Origin: a virus
Reading direction: 5' to 3' (one strand)
Length of the DNA stretch: 41,058 nucleotides
Virus record (IMG/VR): IMGVR_UViG_3300046376_000136
Coordinates: 1 to 41,058 of that record
The notes under the pieces are model-generated. The model had not been told where the DNA came from. It saw nothing but the letters and a program-made list of their open reading frames with translations, and made no database searches. A program made the position numbers and the translations under genes. The first letter of the stretch is position 1; the number at the start of each line of letters is the position of its first letter. Of this stretch, positions 20,544 through 29,498 are shown in pieces.

Positions 20544-20978
20544 TCACGCGAAGAAAGAGAGCGGTCCCACGGTGGCGAGGCGTGGATGCCGTTCAAGCTG
20601 TTGGGTGATGTTGTTGATGAACCATTCGCGGTTCATGCTGCTGAGGTCGGCGTAGTAGAGCGAGGTCATCCTTCCCCGGTCGTCTTCAAGGTTCACGTTG
20701 CTATCGTCTGAGGTGCCTTGATAGATGTCGTCAACCATCGACAGCATCCGGCGAAACGTCAGGTCTTTAGGATCGACAACGATCTGGATGCTGGTGTGAA
20801 CGCTGCCAACGTAGTTCGGTGCGGTGTCGAGTACGTTTTTCCACTCTCCCCATCCCGCCTTGACGCGGTTGGCGATGACCTGGGCGACGGCTAACATGCA
20901 CTCCACTCCGCCGTAGTGGTATGCCTCTTGAACGGCATACTCTACCAGTCGGCCCTTGATGTAGTTCTCGTACGTCAT
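20544..20978 (-). CDS. SleB-like cell-wall hydrolase candidate (144 aa)
   Basis: EYAVQEAYHYGGVECMLAVA followed by QVIANRVKAGWGEW resembles the start of SleB/Hydrolase_2 lytic enzymes, where the Glu of the EA(x)xE-type helix (here E18) is catalytic and VxxNRV is conserved. A later SLYYADLSSMNREWF segment fits the YxA core. Family members cleave peptidoglycan. Here it could be the endolysin or a virion-associated hydrolase, since it lies among tail genes. The match is by eye and the spacing is not perfect, so a structural role remains possible. The start overlaps the previous stop. Confidence 0.5.
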   Translation of the reverse strand: MTYENYIKGRLVEYAVQEAYHYGGVECMLAVAQVIANRVKAGWGEWKNVLDTAPNYVGSVHTSIQIVVDPKDLTFRRMLSMVDDIYQGTSDDSNVNLEDDRGRMTSLYYADLSSMNREWFINNITQQLERHPRLATVGPLSFFA

Positions 20979-21679
20979 CGCTGGCCTCGCGTCTTGCGCA
21001 TCTCGTCTAACTGTTCTAGGTAAAGTTCGCTGGCCGCGTTGTGGGTTACCGGCCCAAAAGCTCGGTCGACTTCATCCTCGGTGACAACCTCTTCCTGCAT
21101 CAGCTTGAGTAGCGCGGTGCGCCATCCGCGATAGCGTTCACTTGTCGGTACATCAAATTCGTTGAACCTCATCAAGCTCCACTCTGGCGCTTGGGGCCAT
21201 TGCAGATAGGTGAGGTATTGCACGTTGCGCTTGCCGTTGCGCTTCACCCATCCGGTAATGCCTACGCGGTCCTTGATGATTACCTCGTGCAACCAAAAAC
21301 GTGCGGTTGATCGCGTGCGCTGTAGCGGAACGGTGAGGCCGGTTTTGTGGTCGATGTCCCATACCCAATCAATCGCCGGGTCGATGCTGCAATCGACGCC
21401 GGCCGATTTTAGCTTCATGAAAATTGCGTGCGGGTGGAGGATGTTAACCAGACGCATCTCTTCGTTCTCGCGTCCCATCCATCGCTCTTGTCCCGGCCAA
21501 CGGTTGGCGGCTCGAGCGCGATAGTTCTCCTCGAACAATTTTTGTTCTTCCTCGATGAGTTCGGCGCTGCTGGTGTCGGTGTAGGGCAACGGCTCCTCGA
21601 CTACCGGAGTCGGAAGCTCCTCGTCATAACTACACTCAACCCGCTTTAGGTTGGAACGGATTTCTCCTGCCTCTCGCAT
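20975..21679 (-). CDS. Unknown virion-module protein (234 aa)
   Basis: Starts in a TAATG overlap with the large protein upstream and ends in an ATGA overlap with the next gene. The N-terminal third is acidic (PTPVVEEPLPYTDTSSAELI and onward) with a helix (EEEQKLFEENYRARAANRW). The middle is an alpha/beta region (TARFWLHEVIIKDRVGITGW) and the C-terminal part is helical. No known domain. Position suggests an adaptor or internal virion protein. Confidence 0.55.
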   Translation of the reverse strand: MREAGEIRSNLKRVECSYDEELPTPVVEEPLPYTDTSSAELIEEEQKLFEENYRARAANRWPGQERWMGRENEEMRLVNILHPHAIFMKLKSAGVDCSIDPAIDWVWDIDHKTGLTVPLQRTRSTARFWLHEVIIKDRVGITGWVKRNGKRNVQYLTYLQWPQAPEWSLMRFNEFDVPTSERYRGWRTALLKLMQEEVVTEDEVDRAFGPVTHNAASELYLEQLDEMRKTRGQR

Positions 21680-23631
21680 TACGGCTGCTCCTCTGGTTCC
21701 TGCTCTTGTGTTTGTTGTCCTACGCCATTGACGGTCGCGGCGATTAGCGGCGCGGCGATTTGTGGTGCGACTCGATTCATAGCGGCATACTCCAACATCT
21801 TCGCCACGCGGGGATTCACGGCGGCTTGATGCAGGAGTACATTTCGGAACCCTTTCACCGTTCCCTTAATGAATCCGGCCTTCGACGGAATCGATGCCAT
21901 GTAATTTGCCGCGTCGCCTATGACCTGTCCATACATCGCGGCTCTCTGTGGGGTCTGCGTGAGGGTTGCAATCTTTGTAAGGCCCGTCAGTCCATCCTTG
22001 CCGATGATGTTTTCGATGGGTGCGCGGCCATAGCGTTCCGTGAGTCGGTTGATTCCGTTCATGAGTTTGCCGCCGTTGATGCCGCGCCATGCGTTGGCGT
22101 CGGAGGCTAGGCTTTCATCGGAGATGTTGAAGGCGCGGGAAACGGCGGAGTGTACCGCATCCAAAACTTTCGAGGATCGCCATGCGGATTTGGCGGCTTT
22201 GAAATCGGTGCGGTCTACCTTGCCCTGTGTCTGATCGAAGAGTCCATCAATCGAATCCTCCAGCTTATGCACTGCTCCGTAGTCCTCGTTGTTGTAGGCG
22301 TCGTCCAACTCTCCGCGTAGCCGCGTGTATTCGCCTCCGGTAGCGGAATCGAATCGGGCGAAGATAGGCGCGGCGTGTTCGCGAATCTTCTTCGCGGCAT
22401 CGCCAAAGCTGCGGATGTTTTGCACCTCTGCGGTTGAATCGATCGGTTGGAAGTTGGGCGGCTTCTCCTCGATATAACTAACCCGCCTGCCTCCGGGCTG
22501 CGGTGTCGGCTGTGTCGGCTGTGCTGGTTGCTGTTGTCCTGGCTGGCTTGGCTGGCTCTCCGGTATCTCTCCCTCGTATGGCCCTACCTCATTGGTTCGT
22601 GCGAGTCCTGCTGGTGGCTCTCCCGCTTCTAACTGCGGCTGTCCTCCTGCTCCAAGCTGCGGGGCGGTGGGCTGCGTCGTTGTATCGCTCGGCAACTGCG
22701 CTTGCCCGGTGCCTAGCTGTCGATCTGTTCCGGCTACTTCCGGTTGCGCCTCCGGCGCAAGGTTGATGTCGCGCTCTCCCTGAACCCATCGCGCCTGCCG
22801 CGCTGCGTTGAGTTTTTCGAGTTCGTTATAAGCGGTGCGCTGTGCGCGATTGACGATTCCCTTTTGTGCGCCTAGCTGTTGCTCTTGGGCATACTTCGGA
22901 GTGCTGCGGATGTCGGCTAAGTCCTCCGCTAACGGCGCGGCTCCGGGCTTCTGCGATGCCAGTACAGGTAGGGTCTCGCCTAATGCCTCCGTCGTTGACG
23001 GTGCAATCTTGGAAAGAATCTTCGCGCCTCCGGCCTGTACTCCCTCCAGTGCCGCTCCTCCGGCTCCGGCTGCGGCTCCGGTTTCGAGTGCAGTAGTCAA
23101 GTCTTTGCCGTGGGCTAGGGCTTGCCCGGTTCCTACGGTTCCCTGCCGTACACCATTCGCCATGATTTCGAGTAGGCGCGGCGGTAGCTTCTTCAAGGTG
23201 CTTGCCAATGGCGCAAGTTTCTCCACTTTGGCTAACGTGCTGGCTCCCTTAAGCAGTTCATCGCCAGAAGCAAATTCGATGATGTTCTCGATGGCGCTTC
23301 CGGCCATGCGTCCGGGGGTATTCATGGGCTGCGCGGCTCGGGCTTCGTCGGCGGCTCGGGCGGTAGCGGTGGCGCGTTGGAAGGCTGGCCCTACTCCGGG
23401 GATTGCGCCAATGGCTTTCTCTGCGGTGAGTCCGGTTTGTGACAGTGCCGATGTAAACCCGGTGTTGAGTTCGCCTAGCTCATGGGCGGCGGCGTCGTAC
23501 CAGTGCGACGGCGCGGCGGGTGCCGGGTCGCCAAAGGTTACATCCTGCGGGGCCTGGGTTGGCGCACCAAACGTAACTCCGCTTGGCGCGGCATCGCCAA
23601 AGGTCACGCCTTGCGGCGGCTCAGAAGGCAT
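21679..23631 (-). CDS. Internal virion protein candidate (650 aa)
   Basis: The N-terminus holds three VTFG repeats (GVTFGDAAPS, GVTFGAPTQ, DVTFGDPAP), followed by an Ala/Gly-rich helical region. A Gln/Pro-rich disordered stretch (about 330-400) and a long helical C-terminal part come next. Large, Ala/Gln-rich proteins in this place, two in a row, recall the ejected internal proteins of short-tailed phages, which help DNA cross the cell envelope. A few Gly/Ala-rich segments (TALETGAAAGAGGAALEGVQ) may insert in membranes. It overlaps the next gene's stop by 11 nt. Confidence 0.6.
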   Translation of the reverse strand: MPSEPPQGVTFGDAAPSGVTFGAPTQAPQDVTFGDPAPAAPSHWYDAAAHELGELNTGFTSALSQTGLTAEKAIGAIPGVGPAFQRATATARAADEARAAQPMNTPGRMAGSAIENIIEFASGDELLKGASTLAKVEKLAPLASTLKKLPPRLLEIMANGVRQGTVGTGQALAHGKDLTTALETGAAAGAGGAALEGVQAGGAKILSKIAPSTTEALGETLPVLASQKPGAAPLAEDLADIRSTPKYAQEQQLGAQKGIVNRAQRTAYNELEKLNAARQARWVQGERDINLAPEAQPEVAGTDRQLGTGQAQLPSDTTTQPTAPQLGAGGQPQLEAGEPPAGLARTNEVGPYEGEIPESQPSQPGQQQPAQPTQPTPQPGGRRVSYIEEKPPNFQPIDSTAEVQNIRSFGDAAKKIREHAAPIFARFDSATGGEYTRLRGELDDAYNNEDYGAVHKLEDSIDGLFDQTQGKVDRTDFKAAKSAWRSSKVLDAVHSAVSRAFNISDESLASDANAWRGINGGKLMNGINRLTERYGRAPIENIIGKDGLTGLTKIATLTQTPQRAAMYGQVIGDAANYMASIPSKAGFIKGTVKGFRNVLLHQAAVNPRVAKMLEYAAMNRVAPQIAAPLIAATVNGVGQQTQEQEPEEQP

Positions 23632-25552
23632 GATAATTCGTTCCTTTCTTGTCGTCGGCGTAGCCCACTACATTGCCATCCTTGAAGGCTGGAACCTTGC
23701 CGGAGGGGATTGCCTTGGCCGCTCCCTGCGGCTGCTGCTGCTGTGGCTGCTGTGGCTGTCCTGGCTGCTGCGGGGCGGCTCCATATCGCCGGAGTAGCTG
23801 TTGCGTTGGCTGGTCAAAAAATTGTTCGACCGGAAGCTCCTGACCGGCTCCGGTCTTGTACTTCTGAAAGAGCGCACCCACTTTTCCGCCAGTCAAATGC
23901 AAAAGCTCGTGGAGCGCGGAGTCTCGAATACTCTGGATTGGAGACGAGATTTGACTTCTTATCCGCTCTCCCTCCTTCTCTCCAATAACTCCACCCATCG
24001 CCAGCTTCCCCGCCTCCCCAGTGAAAAATTCGCGGTCTGAGTTGTAGTCGGCGGCGGGGCCGGAGAGATTTCTGCCAACCGCAAGCGAGGGGGAATCTCC
24101 CAACCTTCGCGAGTTTAATAACGCTCTTTCCGCGTGCGACATCGCGGTCGATAGTTGGACAATCGAAGTTGCATCGCCCTTGGTCTTGAAGTTTTGTTTC
24201 GTGTCATACCGCGCATCGGTAAAGGTCGGGTCATAGTTCATGACGGCACTACGGAAGGCTTGGTTTTGTGGGCTTCTGGATGCGGTTGGCATTTTAAGAT
24301 CGCCGTTGGCGGTGGACCTGATCTGGTTCCATGCGCTTTCATCAATTCCGCTGGCTTTCAAATAGTCCTCGCCCTTCAATCCGGCTGCGCCGGGTGCGCC
24401 TCCGGTTACTCCCTTCATCACGTTGGCCCTCGCGGTGGCGGCTGCGGCCTCGGCGTAGTCTTTGGTGGCGGTGGCTTTGCCGGTCTGAATCTGTTGCGCC
24501 CGTAGTTCGGCCTCGCTCTTATCCTTGTCGGCGGTTTCTTTGGCCTTCGCGACATCGGCATTGGTTTTCAGATTCGCGGTATTTTGGGCGTTGAGAAGAG
24601 TATCGATTTCGCCGTTTGTGTGCGCTCCAGCGGGGATAGTGACCGTCTCAAAGGTGGGCGCTCCTCCGGCTGTATCGGAGGCTTTCGCTCTTAGGTATGT
24701 CACTGGCTTTTCGTTCCTCTGGTCGGCCCAACCCTTATCTACGACATAGGCTTTGACTCCGGTAACGTTGTGGTCGCCGTCGTAAGTGGGTACGGTTCGC
24801 ATGGTCCCGCCTGGGTGATGCTGCATGATGAGCGCGACGTTGGGCGACTTTGCAACGTCGGCCATACTCCCAAAGGTTCCCATCTCCTCCGCGCCGGGGG
24901 CGTTCTTAAACCGCTCCTCTTCGGCGTTGGCTTGGTCGATCTGCGCTTGGGTCGCCGCTACGTTATTCATCTTGTTTTGGAAGGTTTGGGCGACACTATG
25001 TTGTTGCGTGAGTACCAGATTGGCGTGGGCTTGCAACCGCTGTTGCTCTACCGTGGCCTCCTGATTGGCTTCATCTAGCCTTTGTTGCGGTTGCTGGAGT
25101 CCGGTTTGGATACCTGCGGCGGCGGCTCGGGCTGGCCCTCCTGGGCCTTGCCCTACGGCGATTCCATGCGCGGCTCCCCCCAGTGCGGCGGCGGCTACCC
25201 TGCCCCACTTTTCCCCGCTCGTAGACGGGTCATGCTCTACCGTGACATTGCCATCTTTATCCTTTTTTACACGTAGGGTTACATCCCCTCCTAGGATGCT
25301 GCCAACCTTGTCCATAACGTGCGCTAACCATGACTGATGCGCGTCTCCTGCCTTCATCTCCGGGTCTTGATAAGCCGGGGTGGTTTGGGTGGGGATTTGA
25401 TCGGTCAGCGGTGCGCCTTGTTCGGGGGAAACCGGGGGCTGATTCCCGGCTATGGGCGGGACTCCGGTAGGGGTGAGCGAAGGCGGGACATTGCTGTCCG
25501 GTATCCCCTGTGGGGGGGCGTTCGGTGCGAGGACTGAAGCGGCGTCTGCCAT
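23621..25552 (-). CDS. Internal virion protein candidate (643 aa)
   Basis: ATG 25552 follows GGGAGGG eight bases upstream. It begins with a Pro-rich disordered segment, then a domain around LRVKKDKDGNVTVEHDPSTS and a Gly/Ala-rich stretch (VAAAALGGAAHGIAVGQGPG). A long Gln/Ala/Asn-rich helical core follows, ending in a glutamine-proline tail (QPGQPQQPQQQQPQG) and KVPAFKDGNVVGYADDKKGT. Like its neighbour it fits the ejected, internal proteins of podoviruses by size, composition and position. No enzymatic motif seen. Confidence 0.6.
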   Translation of the reverse strand: MADAASVLAPNAPPQGIPDSNVPPSLTPTGVPPIAGNQPPVSPEQGAPLTDQIPTQTTPAYQDPEMKAGDAHQSWLAHVMDKVGSILGGDVTLRVKKDKDGNVTVEHDPSTSGEKWGRVAAAALGGAAHGIAVGQGPGGPARAAAAGIQTGLQQPQQRLDEANQEATVEQQRLQAHANLVLTQQHSVAQTFQNKMNNVAATQAQIDQANAEEERFKNAPGAEEMGTFGSMADVAKSPNVALIMQHHPGGTMRTVPTYDGDHNVTGVKAYVVDKGWADQRNEKPVTYLRAKASDTAGGAPTFETVTIPAGAHTNGEIDTLLNAQNTANLKTNADVAKAKETADKDKSEAELRAQQIQTGKATATKDYAEAAAATARANVMKGVTGGAPGAAGLKGEDYLKASGIDESAWNQIRSTANGDLKMPTASRSPQNQAFRSAVMNYDPTFTDARYDTKQNFKTKGDATSIVQLSTAMSHAERALLNSRRLGDSPSLAVGRNLSGPAADYNSDREFFTGEAGKLAMGGVIGEKEGERIRSQISSPIQSIRDSALHELLHLTGGKVGALFQKYKTGAGQELPVEQFFDQPTQQLLRRYGAAPQQPGQPQQPQQQQPQGAAKAIPSGKVPAFKDGNVVGYADDKKGTNYHAF

Positions 25553-25568
25553 GATGTTTACCCTCCCC

Positions 25569-26186
25569 TTAGAAGTGCTTTGAAGCGTATCCGCCAGCGG
25601 CCATACCGCCGATGCTTCCCAGTGCGCCAAAGGCGGCGTTCCAAGGGCTGTTGGCGGCGTTGGCTATGTCGGTGGCTCCCTGCATCGCAGAGTTCCCCGC
25701 TCCGGTGGTCTGGGCGGCGTAGCTGGTGGGGTTGATAAGCCCTGCGGTGGAGCCTAGAACGTTGGCCGCTGTGTTCCAGTTGGTGTAGCCCTGCGCGTAG
25801 TTCGCCTGGGTGATCTGGTTCTCGCCCTGCGCCCGTTGCGCGGCGGCTTGGTTGGTGTTCTGGGCAAGGATGTTGGCGTTAATGCTCGACGGCAACAGGG
25901 TGTCGCCTCCGCCTCGCGCTGCAAGTATCTGCGCGGTGGCTCTTTGCGCCTGGGCGTAGTTCTGGCCAACGGTCTCCGCGTTCTGGGTGCGTAGCGCATT
26001 CTCTTCGCCGGGGGCAAAGCCGGTCTGACTCGGTCCCGCCTTGAGGATGGGCATATAGGCGCTGGTCAAAGCTCCGGTAATCGCCTGAGACTGGCCGAAT
26101 ATCTTGCTGTATTGCTGCGTCATCGTTTCGTAGAATTGCTTCTCTTCGTCGGAAACTTGGGTCTGCTGTTGGGTTGCGCCGCACAT
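25569..26186 (-). CDS. Internal virion/DNA-transfer-type protein (205 aa)
   Basis: ATG 26186 follows GGGAGGGTAGG. Gln/Ala/Asn-rich helical core (QNYAQAQRATAQILAARGGG, NTNQAAAQRAQGENQITQAN) and a hydrophobic Gly/Ala-rich C-terminus (WNAAFGALGSIGGMAAGGYA) that could enter a membrane. It starts MCGATQQQTQ. This composition is common in podovirus proteins encoded upstream of the large internal proteins. Confidence 0.6.
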   Translation of the reverse strand: MCGATQQQTQVSDEEKQFYETMTQQYSKIFGQSQAITGALTSAYMPILKAGPSQTGFAPGEENALRTQNAETVGQNYAQAQRATAQILAARGGGDTLLPSSINANILAQNTNQAAAQRAQGENQITQANYAQGYTNWNTAANVLGSTAGLINPTSYAAQTTGAGNSAMQGATDIANAANSPWNAAFGALGSIGGMAAGGYASKHF

Positions 26187-26190
26187 TTGC

Positions 26191-26697
26191 CTACCCTCCC
26201 TCACCCTGAGATATTTGTGGGGCTGCGTCCCAATGCTCTATACGGCCCTGATTCGGGTTCGGGGGTAGTCCAATGTCCCTCACCAGTCCAGAAACCTCCC
26301 TGAACCCCATCCGGCGCTTCGCCATCGCGGTCAGTTCCGGGGCGTCGGTCTGAAACAGGAGTTCGCGGAAACTGTTGGCGCAAAGCTGCGCCTCGATCCA
26401 AGCCAACCCTTTCAGGAGCGCGATGCGGTTGCGCGTCTTGTCGGCGCTGGTCTCCGCCTGGGCGAACTGCATACTCAGCCTGACGGCGGTTTGCGTCTTG
26501 AAATAGAACAGGACGTTTCCCTTTTCGTCCTCTAAGGCCCAAGCGTCCTCCCCTGGCTTCAGCTTGAGGAAGTAATCGGCATCCATCCGGTCATGGTGGT
26601 ACTGGTCGGCGTCTATGAGGCTATCCAGATAGACCCGGTCCTGTTCCGCGACCGGGCGTACCACGTATTGATCAAAGTGAAATACCGTTGCGCTCAT
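26191..26697 (-). CDS. GNAT-fold-like protein in the virion module (168 aa)
   Basis: ATG 26697 follows AGGAGTGGACC. VVRPVAEQDRVYLDSLIDAD, then WALEDEKGNVLFYFKTQ, a helix (RIALLKGLAWIEAQLCANSF), RELLFQTDAPELTAMAKRRM and GFREV follow the strand/helix order of GNAT acetyltransferases. Short-tailed phages have GNAT-like proteins among their internal or late genes. The acetyl-CoA loop (QxxGxG/A) is not clear, so it may be a structural descendant without activity. Confidence 0.6.
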   Translation of the reverse strand: MSATVFHFDQYVVRPVAEQDRVYLDSLIDADQYHHDRMDADYFLKLKPGEDAWALEDEKGNVLFYFKTQTAVRLSMQFAQAETSADKTRNRIALLKGLAWIEAQLCANSFRELLFQTDAPELTAMAKRRMGFREVSGLVRDIGLPPNPNQGRIEHWDAAPQISQGEGG

Positions 26698-26706
26698 GGT
26701 CCACTC

Positions 26707-26931
26707 CTATTTGGCTGGCAAAGTACGGTAGGTCGGTACCCTTGCTCCGCCGTAAAACTGTCGTTGAAAAGCGTCCGATGTTGAAGCCATAAGGGGCATC
26801 GACGCCAGCATGTTCGGGTGCCGCGTCGGGGCGGTGTTCTTGGGGGGTATCTGCGGCTGCAAATTGCTCTGCTGCGGGACGGGTTGGTACCCCTGCATAT
26901 TGACCCTTGCGGCCTGTCGTAAAGTGGCCAT
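26707..26931 (-). CDS. Small unknown protein of the tail module (74 aa)
   Basis: ATG 26931 is coupled to the large tail gene by a TAATG overlap. The product is Gln/Pro/Ala/Met-rich and looks disordered (QGYQPVPQQSNLQPQIPPKN). A short conserved-looking end has QRQFYGGARVPTYRTLPAK. Function unknown; a minor virion component is likely by position. Confidence 0.55.
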   Translation of the reverse strand: MATLRQAARVNMQGYQPVPQQSNLQPQIPPKNTAPTRHPNMLASMPLMASTSDAFQRQFYGGARVPTYRTLPAK

Positions 26932-29498
26932 TATTGGCTCCTCTGTTCGGCCCAAACTTGGCCAAAAATTGCATAGGTATCAAGCTCGTTTGCGGCGTCT
27001 TCCGCTGGCCATTCCAAGCGCATTTTTAAGCTCTTGCACCATACCGGTTTTTGGTTCTGCAAGAGGCTATGCCGGTTGCTGTAAATGGTGTCGCTTGGCT
27101 CGGCGTTTGGGGGGTCTTGGCGGGTGCGCGGAACGGCGGCAAATTGGGCGGATTTTGACCCTGTTTTTTCCTTGGTTTCATCCAACATTACGGCGAGTTG
27201 GGTGGGGGTTCCCTCGGCTTCCGACTCCAGCGCAATCCACGCCAAACCTGCCAGTTGTCCGGTGTGTGCGAGGACGATATTTCCGATGTCCGCGAAGGCG
27301 GGATAGGTGAGTCCGTTGTCGGTGTTGACGCTGGTATCGCGCATCAAAATGGGGCCTGAACTGGCGGGGCCAATCAGCAAAGTCATGGTGCCGGGGGCGG
27401 TTTCTACGCTCTGCACGGCGCTGCTTCCAGCGGAAAGAATCGCCGGAGGATTCCAGTTCAAGCCCGATTCCGGGGCGGAGGTCGGGGCCATGCGATACCA
27501 CTGGGTTGCTCCGTCTGCCACATAAAGCGCGGTCTCCCCGGTGGGTCCGCTGTGGAAGGTGACATAGGCGGTTTTGGGGTTCAGCGCGGCTATCTGATCG
27601 GCAATGGGGAAGCTGGCTTCGGTGATTCCCGCGCTCGGGTCCAGCGCGTTAATCATCTTGTGTCCGGTCAGCAGATAGGGGGTTGTAAGGAAGATGGCGA
27701 AGGCGTCATAGTTCAACAGCGGCAGGTTTTCAATGTACTTGTCCATGTAAAGGGGGTCGCTGGTTGTACCGGTTCCCTGAATGATGTAGGCGTCTCGCAC
27801 GGTGAACACGATGACGCCTAGCGAACTGACCCAGAAACGGGTGATCTTGGATTGGGCTGTAAAGGTGGTGTCGAATCCGGCATTGCCGCTCGATCCGCTG
27901 ACAACGGCATCCGGCCCTGACGATATCCATACGACGTTACCGACGGCGGCGTAGATGCGGCCCTGGTGGTACTCCAGACACGTCGCGCCAACCGGCAACG
28001 GCGTGCCCTCCCCTGCTACCTGGGCCTGAATCTCGATTGTGAGGCCGCTGTCGGGTGTGGTGTCGGTGTACGTCCAAAGCGTTGCGCCGGGGTTGGGTAT
28101 CTCGTCCAGCAGAAAGAAGGTCGAGCCTCCCTGGGTGGTGCGATAGAGCACGATGGTATCGACTTGGGGATCGGCGGAGCCTTGCCCCTGCACGATGACT
28201 TCTCCCCCCTTGTTGACGCTGATAGGCGCACTCGGCGGAGACATATTGCTGATGTCTTTGTTGCTGGAGTTCTTGAAGGCATAGCCATACCGCCACGGCG
28301 CGGTGGTGGCGGAGGCGAAGTTTCCCGCGTTGACCCAAGTGATTCCGCCGTCGGTGGTGTAGGCTCCCGGCTCGGTCGCCCACGTCGGCTGATAGCTTCC
28401 GCTTTTGGCTGCTTGCTCTGCGGTCTGAAGATAGCCGTTGCTGTCGACAATGGTTATGCCTTCGATGATGGGGGTGTCCGGGCCTATGTCCGTGGCCCAC
28501 AGAAGGACCGCTCCCCTGTTCTCCCACACTAGGCCATTGCTGCCGTCGCTTACCACGGTCCCTACTCCGGGTAGCCAAGTGGGTTCGCTGCTGCCGCTGG
28601 TTCCTGAAGTTGTGCAGAGGAAAAAATTGGGTACGGGTAGGCCGGTGATGGAATCAATTACGCTGCCAATAACTACATTGCTTGAAAAGCTGTCATAGGC
28701 TCGCCCTGCCTGCCATCCGGTTTCAGTCGGAAGCATGATGAGGCTCCATGTCGCGCTCCCGTCCGGGGTGCTGCTGTAGGCGGGGAAGGTGACCCATGCC
28801 GGTTCCGTGGAGCCGGTAGTACCGAAATAGATAATTTGCTCGATACCACCATTGCTGTCCTGAATGAGTAACGCTCGATATGGGGGCAACACACCTGCAC
28901 CCGTAACCGGGGCGCTGAATACGGTGTTGGGTTGCCATGTGCCGTAAGGGTTCGGCCTAGCTCCCTGGGTTACGGTCGGTGCGGTGGTGGGTGCCACGAT
29001 ACCCCAGTCGCTCACCACTCCGGTTGCGTTGTTGAGTTGCTTGTTCTCGACGCCGTTGGTGAAATAAAGCGTGTTGCCTACGCCTAGAAAGTAGGTGCTT
29101 CCCGCGCCTGGAGATTTTGTCCATATGGTTGTCTTGGTGCTCGGTCCTGTGCCGTCGTAGACGGTCGCGGCGGTGTCCACCATCACGCGCACGGCTTCAT
29201 CGGTCAGAGTGAAGGTATTCCAGCCGAAAAAGCGATTGATCGGGGGAAAGATTTGCGAGTTATAGACCGACGATCCGGGGCGGCGGCGGAGAGTTAGCTT
29301 GGAGCTAATCTCCGCGTTCCGTCCCGCTGCTATGCGGTCTTGTCTGCCGCCATAGAACTTTTCGGTAAACATCTCCGTCGCGGCATCGCGGAGCGGGTTG
29401 GTGTTGGTCCAATAGCCCGTCACCATGCGGTTGACGTGCAAGGGGGCGAAGTCGCTCGGTGCGCTCTGCGCTCCCTCGATCTGTAGCGGCCCTGCCAT
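26931..29498 (-). CDS. Large tail protein (tail tubular B / stabilisation-like) (855 aa)
   Basis: The N-terminus (VNRMVTGYWTNTNPLRDAAT, YGGRQDRIAAGRNAEISSKL, TLRRRPGSSVYN) resembles podovirus tail proteins of the tail tubular B or P22 stabilisation type, which often carry an early RLRPG-like motif and are beta-propeller rich. Repeated strand/turn units such as GGITWVNAG and GTVVSDGSNGLVWENRG follow the same pattern. Length fits a nozzle or tubular protein. It starts in a TAATG overlap with the connector gene. The role is inferred from motif pattern and position. Confidence 0.6.
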   Translation of the reverse strand: MAGPLQIEGAQSAPSDFAPLHVNRMVTGYWTNTNPLRDAATEMFTEKFYGGRQDRIAAGRNAEISSKLTLRRRPGSSVYNSQIFPPINRFFGWNTFTLTDEAVRVMVDTAATVYDGTGPSTKTTIWTKSPGAGSTYFLGVGNTLYFTNGVENKQLNNATGVVSDWGIVAPTTAPTVTQGARPNPYGTWQPNTVFSAPVTGAGVLPPYRALLIQDSNGGIEQIIYFGTTGSTEPAWVTFPAYSSTPDGSATWSLIMLPTETGWQAGRAYDSFSSNVVIGSVIDSITGLPVPNFFLCTTSGTSGSSEPTWLPGVGTVVSDGSNGLVWENRGAVLLWATDIGPDTPIIEGITIVDSNGYLQTAEQAAKSGSYQPTWATEPGAYTTDGGITWVNAGNFASATTAPWRYGYAFKNSSNKDISNMSPPSAPISVNKGGEVIVQGQGSADPQVDTIVLYRTTQGGSTFFLLDEIPNPGATLWTYTDTTPDSGLTIEIQAQVAGEGTPLPVGATCLEYHQGRIYAAVGNVVWISSGPDAVVSGSSGNAGFDTTFTAQSKITRFWVSSLGVIVFTVRDAYIIQGTGTTSDPLYMDKYIENLPLLNYDAFAIFLTTPYLLTGHKMINALDPSAGITEASFPIADQIAALNPKTAYVTFHSGPTGETALYVADGATQWYRMAPTSAPESGLNWNPPAILSAGSSAVQSVETAPGTMTLLIGPASSGPILMRDTSVNTDNGLTYPAFADIGNIVLAHTGQLAGLAWIALESEAEGTPTQLAVMLDETKEKTGSKSAQFAAVPRTRQDPPNAEPSDTIYSNRHSLLQNQKPVWCKSLKMRLEWPAEDAANELDTYAIFGQVWAEQRSQ

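Noticed and set aside
22835-23797. Long open frame of 320 codons on the + strand
   Set aside because: Antisense to the 650-residue internal virion protein gene; Ser/Ala/Pro-rich product without motif; GC-rich codon shadows explain it.
26810-27310. 166-codon + strand frame
   Set aside because: Antisense to the large tail gene and a small tail-module gene; no ribosome site and Arg/Cys-rich shadow composition.
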